A DNA stretch of 64,000 bases, taken from Mucilaginibacter cryoferens. GTDB lineage: Bacteria > Bacteroidota > Bacteroidia > Sphingobacteriales > Sphingobacteriaceae. A program made the position numbers and the translations under genes. Location: NCBI RefSeq assembly GCF_014205845.1, contig NZ_JACHCR010000003.1, forward strand, positions 320,281 to 384,280. Reading direction: 5' to 3'. Shown piece after piece: positions 16,540 through 25,652 of the stretch. The notes under the pieces are model-generated. The model worked only from the letters and a program-made list of their open reading frames with translations. It was not told where the DNA came from and ran no database searches. The stretch's first letter is position 1; the number at the start of each line of letters is the position of its first letter.

Positions 16540-18987
16540 ATGAAAACTAAAATCAACCATATATTATATACACTGCTGCTTGTAGCTATCAGCTGGAGTG
16601 TATCCTTTGCCCAGGGCGGCAAGGCAGGCAATGCAAAAGTATCGGGCTCGTTGGTAAACGACCAGGGCAAACCGCTTGATTACGCCAGTGTGAGTATCAT
16701 TAAAGCCTCAGATTCTACTGTAGTAAAAGGAGCTTTAAGCAACGATAACGGCGTTTATGCCTTCGATAAAATACCCACCGGCAAATACCTGGTAAAAGCA
16801 ACGGTTGTTGGCTATGTAAAAGCCATAAGCCAGCCATTTACCGTTACAGAAACCTCCACCACTATCGAGATACCTGTTTTAAATATGCAAGCCGGTAATA
16901 CAGCCTTAAAAACAGTTACCATTACCGCCACCAAACCACTTATAGAGCGTAAAATAGACCGTACCGTAATGAATGTGGAAAACAGTGTACTTGCGGCCGG
17001 CAATACCGCCATGGAAATACTGGCAAAAGCACCTGGGGTTACTGTTGATAAGGACGATAACATTAGCCTTAAAGGTAAACAGGGCGTTACCGTAATGATA
17101 AACGATAAACTCACTTACTTATCGGCAGCGCAATTGGCCACATTACTACGTTCAACAGATGGCAATACCATTAAATCAATCGAAATCATCACCAACCCAT
17201 CGGCTAAATACGATGCGGCAGGCAACTCGGGCATTATCAATATCAAACTAAAAAAGAATACCCAATCTGGCACCAACGGCAGCATCACAGCTGGTACCGC
17301 AAAAGGTCAGTACTGGAGGGATAACACCAGCTTAAACCTCAACCATAAAGATGGCAACCTTAATGTTTTTGGTACGCTTAGCCGGGGCGATAACAAACGC
17401 GGGCACGATCTTCAGTTAAACAGGATCACTGATAGCGCAGGCTATAAAACCTATTTTAATCAGCAATCTATGATGCCGGGCAGTAATCACTACAACAATT
17501 ATCGCCTGGGTGCCGATTATGACCTTACCCCTAAACACACCATTGGCTTTGTGGTAAGTGGCTACTCAAACAGCGGCACCGATAATAATGATACCCATAC
17601 CATTATTGGTAGCCAGCCTGGCAAAATAGATACCTTATTGCATACAGTATCTACCATTCATCAAACCTATAAAAACTTTGCCCTCAACCTTAATGACCGC
17701 TACAAGATTGACACCAGTGGCCAGGAGTTAGGGATCGATCTTGATTATTCGAAATTCAGGAACTTTACCAATGCCTATTATAAAACCGATTACTTTTATC
17801 CCGATGGAACCCCTATTCGTCATTCGCAAACATTGTTTAACCAAACGCCATCAAACATTACCATATATACAGGCAAGTTTGACTACTCCAAACCGCTTAC
17901 CAAGACCATAAAACTGGAGGTGGGTGCTAAATTCAGCAGTGTTAAAACCGACAACGATTTGCGGGCACAAATTGATACCAACGGTACTGCTGTTAATGAT
18001 AAAGGCCGCAGCAACCGGTTTATTTACCAGGAAAACATCCAGGCCGGCTACATTAACCTTAACAAACAATTCAAAAAAACATCAGTACAAATTGGTGTTC
18101 GTGCCGAAAACACGCAATCGGACGGAAACCTGGTGGGCAGCACCCCGGTAAAGCGCAGCTATCTTAACTTTTTCCCAAGCGCGTTCATTAACCATACTAT
18201 TAATGATAAAAATGAAGTTAGCCTTTCATACAGTCGCCGTATAGACAGGCCGGGGTACGATGATCTTAATCCGTTCATTTATTACCTTGATCCATACACC
18301 TATAATAAAGGTAATGCGTTTCTTAACCCGCAATACACACAAAACTTTGAGTTTAATTATACCTACAATAAAACCATTAACGTAAGTCTGGGATACAACC
18401 GCACTACAAATGCTATAACCGAGTTAATATTAACCGAAGGCAAAAAAACTTTTCAAACCAATAAAAACCTGCAAACACAAACAGGTTACAATGCCAATAT
18501 CAACACCCCTTTTACCATTACCAAATGGTGGGAGGGCAATATTAACGTAACCACGTTTTACCTGGGCTTTAAATCAGATTCGCTGGCTGGATACAACTTT
18601 CATGATGGCCAATGGGCTTACCAGGCCCGTACTACCCAAACATTTAAATTTGCCGGTGCCCGGTTAGAGATTATGGGCGATTACCAGTCGGCATTAACTT
18701 ATGGCATTTACAAAATAAGACCACGCTATTCGGTTGATATGGGAATCAGCAAATCGTTTATGGACAAAAAGTTTAACGTAAAGCTTGCCTGCGACGACAT
18801 ATTCAATATTCGCCGAAACAATCTAAGCAGCAATGCCCTAAACAATAGCTTCACAATCAAACAGCGTAACGACACAAGGGTTGGCCGCCTAACCCTAACC
18901 TACAACTTTGGCAACAACGCCATTAAAGTACGCCAACACCACAGCGGTGCCGATGACGAAAAAGGACGGGTGAAAGGGAACAATTAA
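16540..18987 (+). CDS. TonB-receptor-like outer-membrane beta-barrel protein
   Basis: 815 residues from the ATG at 16540, which gives a clean signal peptide (MKTKINHILYTLLLVAISWS...FAQ); the upstream start at 16504 would bury it. Domains: CarboxypepD-regulatory-like (about 33-115, SGSLVNDQGKPLDYASVSII), plug-like region (about 130-240: PLIERKIDRTVMNVENSVLA, VTVMINDKLTYL, IKSIEIITNPSAKYDAAGNS), and a C-terminal barrel of the OMP_b-brl_3 type (SYSRRIDRPGYDDLNPFIYY). These are TonB-dependent-receptor relatives without a SusD partner; the ligand is unknown. Monocistronic, ending just before a repeat/terminator complex. Confidence 0.9.
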   Translation: MKTKINHILYTLLLVAISWSVSFAQGGKAGNAKVSGSLVNDQGKPLDYASVSIIKASDSTVVKGALSNDNGVYAFDKIPTGKYLVKATVVGYVKAISQPFTVTETSTTIEIPVLNMQAGNTALKTVTITATKPLIERKIDRTVMNVENSVLAAGNTAMEILAKAPGVTVDKDDNISLKGKQGVTVMINDKLTYLSAAQLATLLRSTDGNTIKSIEIITNPSAKYDAAGNSGIINIKLKKNTQSGTNGSITAGTAKGQYWRDNTSLNLNHKDGNLNVFGTLSRGDNKRGHDLQLNRITDSAGYKTYFNQQSMMPGSNHYNNYRLGADYDLTPKHTIGFVVSGYSNSGTDNNDTHTIIGSQPGKIDTLLHTVSTIHQTYKNFALNLNDRYKIDTSGQELGIDLDYSKFRNFTNAYYKTDYFYPDGTPIRHSQTLFNQTPSNITIYTGKFDYSKPLTKTIKLEVGAKFSSVKTDNDLRAQIDTNGTAVNDKGRSNRFIYQENIQAGYINLNKQFKKTSVQIGVRAENTQSDGNLVGSTPVKRSYLNFFPSAFINHTINDKNEVSLSYSRRIDRPGYDDLNPFIYYLDPYTYNKGNAFLNPQYTQNFEFNYTYNKTINVSLGYNRTTNAITELILTEGKKTFQTNKNLQTQTGYNANINTPFTITKWWEGNINVTTFYLGFKSDSLAGYNFHDGQWAYQARTTQTFKFAGARLEIMGDYQSALTYGIYKIRPRYSVDMGISKSFMDKKFNVKLACDDIFNIRRNNLSSNALNNSFTIKQRNDTRVGRLTLTYNFGNNAIKVRQHHSGADDEKGRVKGNN

Positions 18988-19143
18988 GAGCCCCCCAGCC
19001 CCCTAAAGGGGGAGCTTTTTGATTTGCATGTTGGCAGATAGATGAGCATACATACATGGCATCATAAAAATCAAACGGCCTTGCTTTTAACGTAAGCAAG
19101 GCCGTTTGATTTTCAAGCTCCCCCTTCAGGGGGCTGGGGGGCT
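18988..19143. repeat. Inverted pair of CCCCCTnAAGGGGG elements (copies 1 and 2)
   Basis: Copy 1 (18989-19016) has an AGCCCCC stretch and CCCCCTAAAGGGGG. Copy 2 (19116-19143) is inverted with CCCCCTTCAGGGGG. The pair starts one base after a stop codon and encloses a 20-bp terminator stem. The same element recurs at 24665-24693 and 27819-27910. Confidence 0.75.
19067..19113. terminator. 20-bp perfect-stem bidirectional terminator
   Basis: Arms 19067-19086 and 19094-19113 are exact reverse complements of 20 bp (core AAACGGCCTTGC/GCAAGGCCGTTT) with a 7-nt loop and A/T ends on both sides. It lies between the converging barrel and M14 genes. Confidence 0.9.
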
Positions 19144-19149
19144 TCGCCC

Positions 19150-21645
19150 TTACTGCCCTACCATAAACACGGCATTGCTAAACAGTAGCTTGCCGTTTTC
19201 CCAGAAACTGCGGAACAGTGGATCATCAACCATATATACTACAGAGCCGCGACCAAGGGGTTGAACGCCTAGTAATAAGCCGTTATTGATCTTTTGTTTG
19301 GCAAGCGCACCAACAAAGCCCGATACATAGCCGTCTTTTTTAATGGTGCCTACATTCCAGCCGTCTTCGCCGCCAAACAGCTCGTAGATATCATCATTAA
19401 GTTTTAATGAGTAATAATAACTTGGCAGGCCAAAAGCAAGCGGGTGCGTATTATCAATATTAAGCTTAAATATAGCTCCGGGAATCATTCCACGAATAGC
19501 ATCACGGTCTCTATCTCCATAAACCTTAACGGTTTTGTCTTTATCCTTATCGTCCTTTTTATCTTCTTTCTTTTTAATCACGAAGCCCTTTTTATCAACC
19601 AGTGATGCCACGGCATTGTCAATAGCTATCAACCTTCCCCCATCCCTGATCCAGCTTTGTAGTTTATCCGATGGAAAATCTTCATACCTGCCATCAGGGA
19701 AAATAGCTACATCAAAATCGGCCAGGCGGGTACGCCCAAGGTCCTGGTACCTAACCAAAGTAATAGGGTAGCCCAGTTGCGCTTCAAATAAATGCCATAC
19801 CTCGCCCATCGCTTCAGAGTTTACACCATCGCCGGCAACAAGCATTACTTTTGGCTGGCGAATGTATCGCACAGCGTCAGAACCAAGATCAGCCCCTTTA
19901 TCCACAAAGCCCGATGACAGTGGCGTAAGCTCCTGGTTAAATTCGGCAGCCGTTTGGGTAACCACCTGGTCAAAATCAGCACCATCGTTTCCGGCACGGG
20001 TTATCAGCAATGAGCCAGGTGCAAAGATTTTGCCCGCAGCCTCAAATGATTTTTCGGCATAGCGTACTTTTATTTTCTTTTTAAACAGCGCCGCCAAAAA
20101 CTTAACATCACCTACAGACTGCCATGCCGATACATAGGCGTAAGCGTGGCTATTAACCAATGCCTTTGGTGCAACAATACCCCACTCGGCTTTTGCCGGC
20201 TTAAACGACTCTTTTATACCGTAAGCTTTCAAACCGAAAGCAAAAGGCAAAGACCAGGCCGTAATATCATAGGTATTTGAATCCGGAATAATGGTTTTGG
20301 GCTCCAGCAGTACATGCAGCAAAACAGCTTTAGGCTGATAAGCATTTACAACCAGGTCATTAGCACCAACGCTGTATTGTTCGGTTTTGCCGGTAACGTA
20401 ATCATAACCGGTAACCGATTTGCCACCCAGGCCAAAACCATACTGAATGCCGTTACGGGCCAACATTTTGGCCATGGCATTTATTTTATTGCTGTTATCG
20501 TTTTTAATAACATAGGTTTTGTACTCGCCCGGCGGGTTGGCACGGCTGTTATCATAAAACTTTTTAAACTCATCTTTAAATTTTTGAGCATTGGCCGATG
20601 CCGCCTCAACTGTACTTAAACTGGTTGAATGGTGGTGCGCCACACGCTGTACCAAAGTAAGGGTATCGCCGCTGCGGGTAACAACAGCCAGGCCGGCGCT
20701 TATCCCGCCTTGCTCATACGTCATACCTATAGAGCCGTTGTATAAAGGGTAGGTATCACCGTACGACGGGTAAAGCAGGTCGAACTCGTATTTGGTAAAA
20801 TACATCCAACCATTTTGGTCAAAGTATTTAGCATTGTTTTTACCAATAAGTACCTGGGCATCACGCTGCCATTGGGTTAAATCTTTATGGTAAGGCTCGG
20901 CCGCCGGGGCAAAATAGTATGGGGCATTATACCCTTGTTCGTGATAATCCACATGTATTTGGGGCAGCCATTGGTTAAACAAGCCTACGCGAGCCTGGGT
21001 TTCTTTTTGCTGCTGCCATGCCCAATCGCGGTTAAGATCAAAGTAGTAATGGTTTACCCTACCGCCTGGCCATGGTTCAGCATGCTCGCGCGATGTTGGG
21101 TAGGTATCTGGCGAAACGCCATGTACCGAATTGTAAAAATTAACATACCTGTCGCGGCCGTCGGGATTTAAGCAGGGGTCTATAACTACCAATGTGTTTT
21201 TAAGCCAGGCCTGGGTTTGCGTGTTTGATGGATCAACCAGGTCATACAAAGTCCACATGGCGGCTTCGCTTGAGGCCGGCTCATTACCGTGTACGTTATA
21301 GCTTAACCAGGTAATTACAGGCACATTGGTAATAACCGGGCCACTTTCAATACCGGCCACACGCAAGTTGTTGTGACGGATTTCTTCCAGCCTGCCAATG
21401 TTTTCGTCGGACGCGATGAACATAGCCAACAGAGGCCGCCCCTCGTTAGTACTGCCAAACTGTTGCAGTTTTACATTTTTTGATGCCTGGGCAACATATT
21501 TAAAATATTCAACAATACGATAGTGCGGGGTAAACTGGGTACCCAGTTTATAACCCAGAAACTCGTCTGGCGATTGTATTTTTTGGGCAAAGGATGCTGA
21601 TACAGAAACAACAGCTAATAAAACAAGGAGTAGCTTTTTTATCAT
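19150..21645 (-). CDS. M14-family zinc carboxypeptidase, exported, with C-terminal GATase-like domain
   Basis: 831 residues from the ATG at 21645, which gives a signal peptide (MIKKLLLVLLAVVSVSASFA); an extended frame to 21735 runs back through a dispersed repeat and was rejected. The M14 zinc site is seen in NVHGNEPASSEAAMW (His and Glu ligands) and QIHVDYHEQG (third ligand region); the catalytic Glu candidate is in GMTYEQGG. A Lys/Asp-rich loop (VIKKKEDKKDDKDKDK) and a class-I-amidotransferase-like fold (VMLVAGDGVNSEAMGEVWHL) lie in the C-terminal half. It probably trims peptides in the periplasm or outside. Divergent from recQ. Confidence 0.9.
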   Translation of the reverse strand: MIKKLLLVLLAVVSVSASFAQKIQSPDEFLGYKLGTQFTPHYRIVEYFKYVAQASKNVKLQQFGSTNEGRPLLAMFIASDENIGRLEEIRHNNLRVAGIESGPVITNVPVITWLSYNVHGNEPASSEAAMWTLYDLVDPSNTQTQAWLKNTLVVIDPCLNPDGRDRYVNFYNSVHGVSPDTYPTSREHAEPWPGGRVNHYYFDLNRDWAWQQQKETQARVGLFNQWLPQIHVDYHEQGYNAPYYFAPAAEPYHKDLTQWQRDAQVLIGKNNAKYFDQNGWMYFTKYEFDLLYPSYGDTYPLYNGSIGMTYEQGGISAGLAVVTRSGDTLTLVQRVAHHHSTSLSTVEAASANAQKFKDEFKKFYDNSRANPPGEYKTYVIKNDNSNKINAMAKMLARNGIQYGFGLGGKSVTGYDYVTGKTEQYSVGANDLVVNAYQPKAVLLHVLLEPKTIIPDSNTYDITAWSLPFAFGLKAYGIKESFKPAKAEWGIVAPKALVNSHAYAYVSAWQSVGDVKFLAALFKKKIKVRYAEKSFEAAGKIFAPGSLLITRAGNDGADFDQVVTQTAAEFNQELTPLSSGFVDKGADLGSDAVRYIRQPKVMLVAGDGVNSEAMGEVWHLFEAQLGYPITLVRYQDLGRTRLADFDVAIFPDGRYEDFPSDKLQSWIRDGGRLIAIDNAVASLVDKKGFVIKKKEDKKDDKDKDKTVKVYGDRDRDAIRGMIPGAIFKLNIDNTHPLAFGLPSYYYSLKLNDDIYELFGGEDGWNVGTIKKDGYVSGFVGALAKQKINNGLLLGVQPLGRGSVVYMVDDPLFRSFWENGKLLFSNAVFMVGQ

Positions 21646-21688
21646 AATATTGATGCAGATGGTAGTAAAAGCTAAATATGCGGAAAAT

Positions 21689-21723
21689 ATGTGCAGATAT
21701 GCAAATTTTAGATGTGCAGATGA
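21689..21723. repeat. Dispersed ATGTGCAGAT-family repeat, copy 2
   Basis: ATGTGCAGATATGCAAAT then GATGTGCAGATGA. With copy 3 at 21803-21840, in opposite orientation, it makes a loose inverted repeat in the M14-recQ gap. Confidence 0.6.
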
Positions 21724-21802
21724 TTTTAAGATCATAAAAACTCTAAAAGATAAGGCAATGTAAAAAAATCTAAAAATCTTAGCATTTCATTCCTGCTTTT
21801 CG

Positions 21803-21840
21803 TAATTTGCACATCTGAAATCGAAAATCTGCACATCGAA
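21803..21840. repeat. Dispersed ATGTGCAGAT-family repeat, copy 3
   Basis: TTTGCACATCTGAAATC followed by ATCTGCACATCGAAA. It ends 3 bp before the recQ start codon, so it must form the recQ 5' untranslated region. Confidence 0.6.
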
Positions 21841-21843
21841 AAT

Positions 21844-24012
21844 ATGACCCCACTACAGGCCCTGCAAAAGTTTTTTGGTTATAGCGCGTTCAGACACCAG
21901 CAGGAAGCCATTATTCAGCATGTTTTAAATAAGCAGGATGTAATGGCACTGATGCCAACAGGTGGTGGCAAATCATTGTGTTACCAATTGCCAGCAGTAT
22001 TATTGAATGGATTAACCATTGTGATATCGCCGCTCATCGCTTTAATGAAAGACCAGGTAGATAGCCTGAATGTGAGCGGCATCCCGGCTGCGTTTCTAAA
22101 TTCGGCACAAAACCCGGATGAGCAAAGACAATTGGTAGAAAAATTAAGAAACAACGAGATTCGTTTGCTATACCTTGCCCCCGAGCGTTTGTTTGGTGCC
22201 GAAAACAAACTGGTACCCTTTTTAAAAACGCTCAATGTAGTACAGATAGCCATAGACGAGGCGCATTGTATCTCCTCATGGGGGCACGATTTCCGGCCCG
22301 AATACCTGATGCTGGCACAGTTAAAAAACGAGTTCCCTAATGTGCCGGTCATCGCCCTTACCGCCACTGCCGATAAGCTTACGCAGAAGGATATTCTCGA
22401 AAAACTAAACCTGCATCAGCCCAAAGTATTTGTATCATCCTTTAACAGGGCCAATATCACCTATAGGGTTATCCCCAAAAGAAACAGCTTTAAGCAGCTT
22501 GTTACCTTTTTAAATGAACGCAAAGATGAGTCGGGCATTATATATTGCCTATCTCGCAAATCAACCGAAGACTTGGCGGCCGACCTTAAAGACGAAGGCT
22601 TTTCTGCCGAAGCCTACAACGCGGGCCTAAGTAATGAAATAAAGGTGCGCAACCAGGAAGCCTTTCTGCGCGATGAGGTGAAGATTATTGTTGCAACCAT
22701 TGCTTTTGGGATGGGTATCAACAAATCAAACGTGCGTTATGTGGTGCATGTAGATCTGCCTAAAAACATTGAGGGCTATTACCAGGAAACCGGTCGTGCC
22801 GGCAGGGACGGCCTTGCCTCTGAAGCATTGCTATTGTACTCGCCGGGCGACGCAGGTAAGCTGCAGCATTTTGCCCGCATTGAAGGTAACGAAGCCCAAA
22901 GCAGGATAATGCTTAACAAGCTGAACGATATGGTGAAGTACTGTCAGCTGCAAAGCTGCCGCAGGCAATACCTCATGAATTATTTCGACGAGGCTTTTCC
23001 GCCCAATTGCGGTTCCTGCGATGTTTGCCTAACCGAATTTAAACGTTTTGATGGCACGCTGATAGCCCAAAAGGCACTCTCGGGCGTGGCCCGGTTAAAC
23101 GAGCGCTTTGGAATAAACTATGTGATAGATTTTTTACGTGGGTCGAAATCCGAAAAGATCCGTGATGAGCACAAACAACTTAAAACCTATGGCATAGGTG
23201 CCGATATAAGCAAACCCGACTGGCAGCGGTACATCCGCGAGCTGCTTACAATGGGCTACCTGCAAATGGGTGGCGACGAGTACCCCATAGTAAAACTAAC
23301 AGACCAAAGTACGGCGGTATTAAAGGGTTTGCAAAAGGTAGAGTTTATTGAAAGCGAAACCGTTGAAGAAACCCATACTCACGAACAAGCGCCACCACAT
23401 GAAGCCGAGCTATTAAACCGCATAAAAAGCGTACGTAATGATATTGCCCGCCTGGAAAATGTACCAGCCTATATTATAGTATCTGATGCTACCCTGGTAG
23501 AAATGGCCACCTACCTGCCCCAAAGCCTGGATGAGCTGCGCCTGATCTCGGGCTTTGGCGATGTAAAACTGGCGCGCTACGGCCGCGAACTGTTGCAGCC
23601 CGTGAAGGATTACGCCAAAGAAAAGGGGCTGGAATCTAAGATCGCCTACAAATCGGCCAAGCGGGAACGCAAGGCCAAAGCCAGCCGTATGGAGCGTGCA
23701 CCCAAGGCCCGCAAAACAAATGATACCCGTTCAGAGTCGCTGCGCTTATTCCAATCCGGTAAAAGCATTCCAGAAATTGCCGCCGAACGCAGCCTATCGC
23801 CCATGACCATCGAAAGCCACCTGAGTTACTTTGTGCAGGCCGGAGAGCTGGATGTGGAAGAACTGGTACCTGCCGAAAAAATACCGGCCATTAAAGAGAT
23901 AGTTGAAAGCTACGGCAGCGAACGGCTGGCACCCCTAAAAGAAATTTTGGGTGATAATTATAGCTACAACGAAATTAAAGCTGTAATAAGCTGGATGAGC
24001 AAAGACGAATAA
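21844..24012 (+). CDS. recQ: ATP-dependent DNA helicase RecQ
   Basis: 722 residues. SF2 helicase core: GFGYSAFRHQQ-type motif 0, Walker A MPTGGGKSLCYQLPA (about 38-52), DEAHCISSWGHDFRPEY (about 138), IALTATA, QETGRAGRDG (motif VI). The RQC zinc module has four cysteines (QLQSCRRQYL ... NCGSCDVC), followed by an HRDC domain (about 520-600, IKSVRNDIARLENVPAYIIV) and a C-terminal helix-turn-helix (SLRLFQSGKSIPEIAAERSL). It unwinds DNA 3'-5' in recombination and replication repair. The gene is followed 51 bp later by murF. Its leader carries a dispersed repeat right up to the ATG. Confidence 0.97.
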   Translation: MTPLQALQKFFGYSAFRHQQEAIIQHVLNKQDVMALMPTGGGKSLCYQLPAVLLNGLTIVISPLIALMKDQVDSLNVSGIPAAFLNSAQNPDEQRQLVEKLRNNEIRLLYLAPERLFGAENKLVPFLKTLNVVQIAIDEAHCISSWGHDFRPEYLMLAQLKNEFPNVPVIALTATADKLTQKDILEKLNLHQPKVFVSSFNRANITYRVIPKRNSFKQLVTFLNERKDESGIIYCLSRKSTEDLAADLKDEGFSAEAYNAGLSNEIKVRNQEAFLRDEVKIIVATIAFGMGINKSNVRYVVHVDLPKNIEGYYQETGRAGRDGLASEALLLYSPGDAGKLQHFARIEGNEAQSRIMLNKLNDMVKYCQLQSCRRQYLMNYFDEAFPPNCGSCDVCLTEFKRFDGTLIAQKALSGVARLNERFGINYVIDFLRGSKSEKIRDEHKQLKTYGIGADISKPDWQRYIRELLTMGYLQMGGDEYPIVKLTDQSTAVLKGLQKVEFIESETVEETHTHEQAPPHEAELLNRIKSVRNDIARLENVPAYIIVSDATLVEMATYLPQSLDELRLISGFGDVKLARYGRELLQPVKDYAKEKGLESKIAYKSAKRERKAKASRMERAPKARKTNDTRSESLRLFQSGKSIPEIAAERSLSPMTIESHLSYFVQAGELDVEELVPAEKIPAIKEIVESYGSERLAPLKEILGDNYSYNEIKAVISWMSKDE

Positions 24013-24063
24013 ACCTGAATATTTTAACTTTGTTTATTCAACCGTAAAACGGAGCACTAAAGT

Positions 24064-25419
24064 ATGACCACTACTCAACAACTCTACCAGCTATACCTGC
24101 AACATCCCGTTATCAGCACCGATACCCGCAAAATTGGCGTAAACAGTCTTTTTTTTGCACTTAAGGGTGATAAGTTTGATGCCAATACCTTTGCCCAAAA
24201 AGCAATTGAAGCGGGCGCGGCATACGCGGTAATAGATAACCCCGAATATAAACAGGGCGAAAAATATTTACTGGTAGAGGACGTACTTACTTGCCTGCAA
24301 GATCTTGCACGTTACCACCGCAGTCAATTAAGCATACCTGTTATAGGGCTTACCGGTACCAATGGCAAAACCACTACCAAAGAGCTCATCAACGCCGTAC
24401 TATCACAACATTTTAAAACGCAGGCTACACAAGGCAATTTAAACAACCACATAGGTGTGCCGCTTACCATTTTAACAATTGATGCCACTCACCAGATGGC
24501 AGTTATAGAAATGGGGGCCAATCATCAAAAAGAGATAGCACTGCTTTGCAGCATTGCCCAGCCATCGCACGGTTTAATAACCAATGTAGGCAAAGCCCAT
24601 TTAGAAGGTTTTGGCGGGGTTGAAGGCGTTAAGAAAGGCAAAGGGGAGTTGTATGATTACCTGAAGCCCCCCCCGCCCCCTGAAGGGGGAGCCAATAAGC
24701 GTGAAGGGATTACTTTTATTAATAGCAACGATACTACCTTGCTTGAAATGGCAGAGACACGCAAGTTGCACAATGTGATTTATTACGGCACAAACACTAT
24801 TGACGATCTGGTTAGTGGTGAGCTGATTGAAAACTCTCCCCTGCTTAGTTTGGAGTGGACCAATAATAAAACGGGCAATAGCTATAAAGCAAAAACCCAG
24901 CTTACCGGTGCTTATAACCTGCATAATATATTAGCGGCTATCGCAATCGGCACTTATTTTAATATTCCTGCAATAGCAATTAATGCCGGCATTGAAGGTT
25001 ATCAGCCTAAAAACAACCGTTCGCAAATTGTAAAAACGGCTACCAACACCCTCATCTGCGATTACTATAATGCCAACCCCAGCAGCATGTTTGTGGCTAT
25101 TGAAAACATTGAGAAATTACAAGCCGACCGCAAAGTACTTATCCTGGGCGATATGTTTGAGATGGGGCCCGAGTCGGCAGTGGAGCATGCTTCTGTAATT
25201 CAGAAAGCGCTGGATACACCGGTTGATGAACGGATATTTATTGGGAAAGACTTTCTAAGTCAAAAGGTTATAGTCGAAAGCCAACAGTCAGGTGCGGTCT
25301 TTTATGCTACTGCAGAAGAAGCTATTACAGCATTGAAAGGCAATCCGATAAAAAGTTCAACTATCCTCATCAAGGGCTCAAGAGGTATGGCTTTGGAACG
25401 ATTGGTAGAGTTGTTTTAG
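24064..25419 (+). CDS. murF: UDP-MurNAc-tripeptide--D-Ala-D-Ala ligase, with repeat-derived insertion
   Basis: 451 residues. Mur ligase order: N-terminal UDP-binding domain (DTRKIGVNSLFFALKGDKFD), ATP-binding LTGTNGKTTTKELI (about 97-110), AVIEMGANHQKEIALL (about 145-160), and a C-terminal domain with DYYNANPSSM (about 338) and LGDMFEMG. It adds D-Ala-D-Ala to the peptidoglycan precursor in the cytoplasm. A G/C-rich element (24665-24693) inserts the in-frame stretch KPPPPPEGGANKREG at about residues 200-214; proteins of this family normally have a short loop there. The 3' end forms half of a 17-bp inverted repeat. Confidence 0.95.
   Translation: MTTTQQLYQLYLQHPVISTDTRKIGVNSLFFALKGDKFDANTFAQKAIEAGAAYAVIDNPEYKQGEKYLLVEDVLTCLQDLARYHRSQLSIPVIGLTGTNGKTTTKELINAVLSQHFKTQATQGNLNNHIGVPLTILTIDATHQMAVIEMGANHQKEIALLCSIAQPSHGLITNVGKAHLEGFGGVEGVKKGKGELYDYLKPPPPPEGGANKREGITFINSNDTTLLEMAETRKLHNVIYYGTNTIDDLVSGELIENSPLLSLEWTNNKTGNSYKAKTQLTGAYNLHNILAAIAIGTYFNIPAIAINAGIEGYQPKNNRSQIVKTATNTLICDYYNANPSSMFVAIENIEKLQADRKVLILGDMFEMGPESAVEHASVIQKALDTPVDERIFIGKDFLSQKVIVESQQSGAVFYATAEEAITALKGNPIKSSTILIKGSRGMALERLVELF
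24665..24693. repeat. CCCCCTnAAGGGGG element inserted in frame in murF
   Basis: AGCCCCCCCCGCCCCC followed by TGAAGGGGGAGCC closely matches the element at 19116-19143 (read on the minus strand). The reading frame stays open through it and encodes a Pro-rich loop. Confidence 0.8.
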
Positions 25420-25440
25420 CTACACCAATCGTTCCAAAGC
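25390..25440 (+). terminator. 17-bp inverted repeat overlapping the murF stop
   Basis: GCTTTGGAACGATTGGT (25390-25406, coding) and ACCAATCGTTCCAAAGC (25424-25440) are perfect arms around the stop codon at 25417-25419, which lies in the loop. There is no T tract after the stem, so terminator function is uncertain. Confidence 0.5.
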
Positions 25441-25652
25441 GGCTAATCTACTATGCCATTGAGAGTTGTAAAATTTCACGAAACCCTGAAGGAGGAAATG
25501 ACATTCTTTCAGCTTTGTCATCCTTGACAAGCATTTTTTTTTACATGTCATGGGTAGCTAAGAAGGATCTATTCACAGGCTTTACAAGGCGAAAAAGCAT
25601 AACGGACAGATCCTTCGTACCTCACGATAATAGTTTTTTTAAGCGTTTCGTT
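25420..25652. other. Intergenic region with an inverted repeat
   Basis: No gene seen in this 233-bp convergent gap. GAAGGATCT (25562-25570) and AGATCCTTC (25608-25616) are inverted 9-bp arms flanking a run reading GGCTTTACAAGGCGAAAAAG; this looks like a dispersed repeat. A poly-T run at 25533-25541 could end murF transcripts. Confidence 0.4.

Noticed and set aside
21646..21735. N-terminal extension of the M14 carboxypeptidase
   Set aside because: It reads through dispersed repeat copy 2 and would hide the clear signal peptide starting at 21645.
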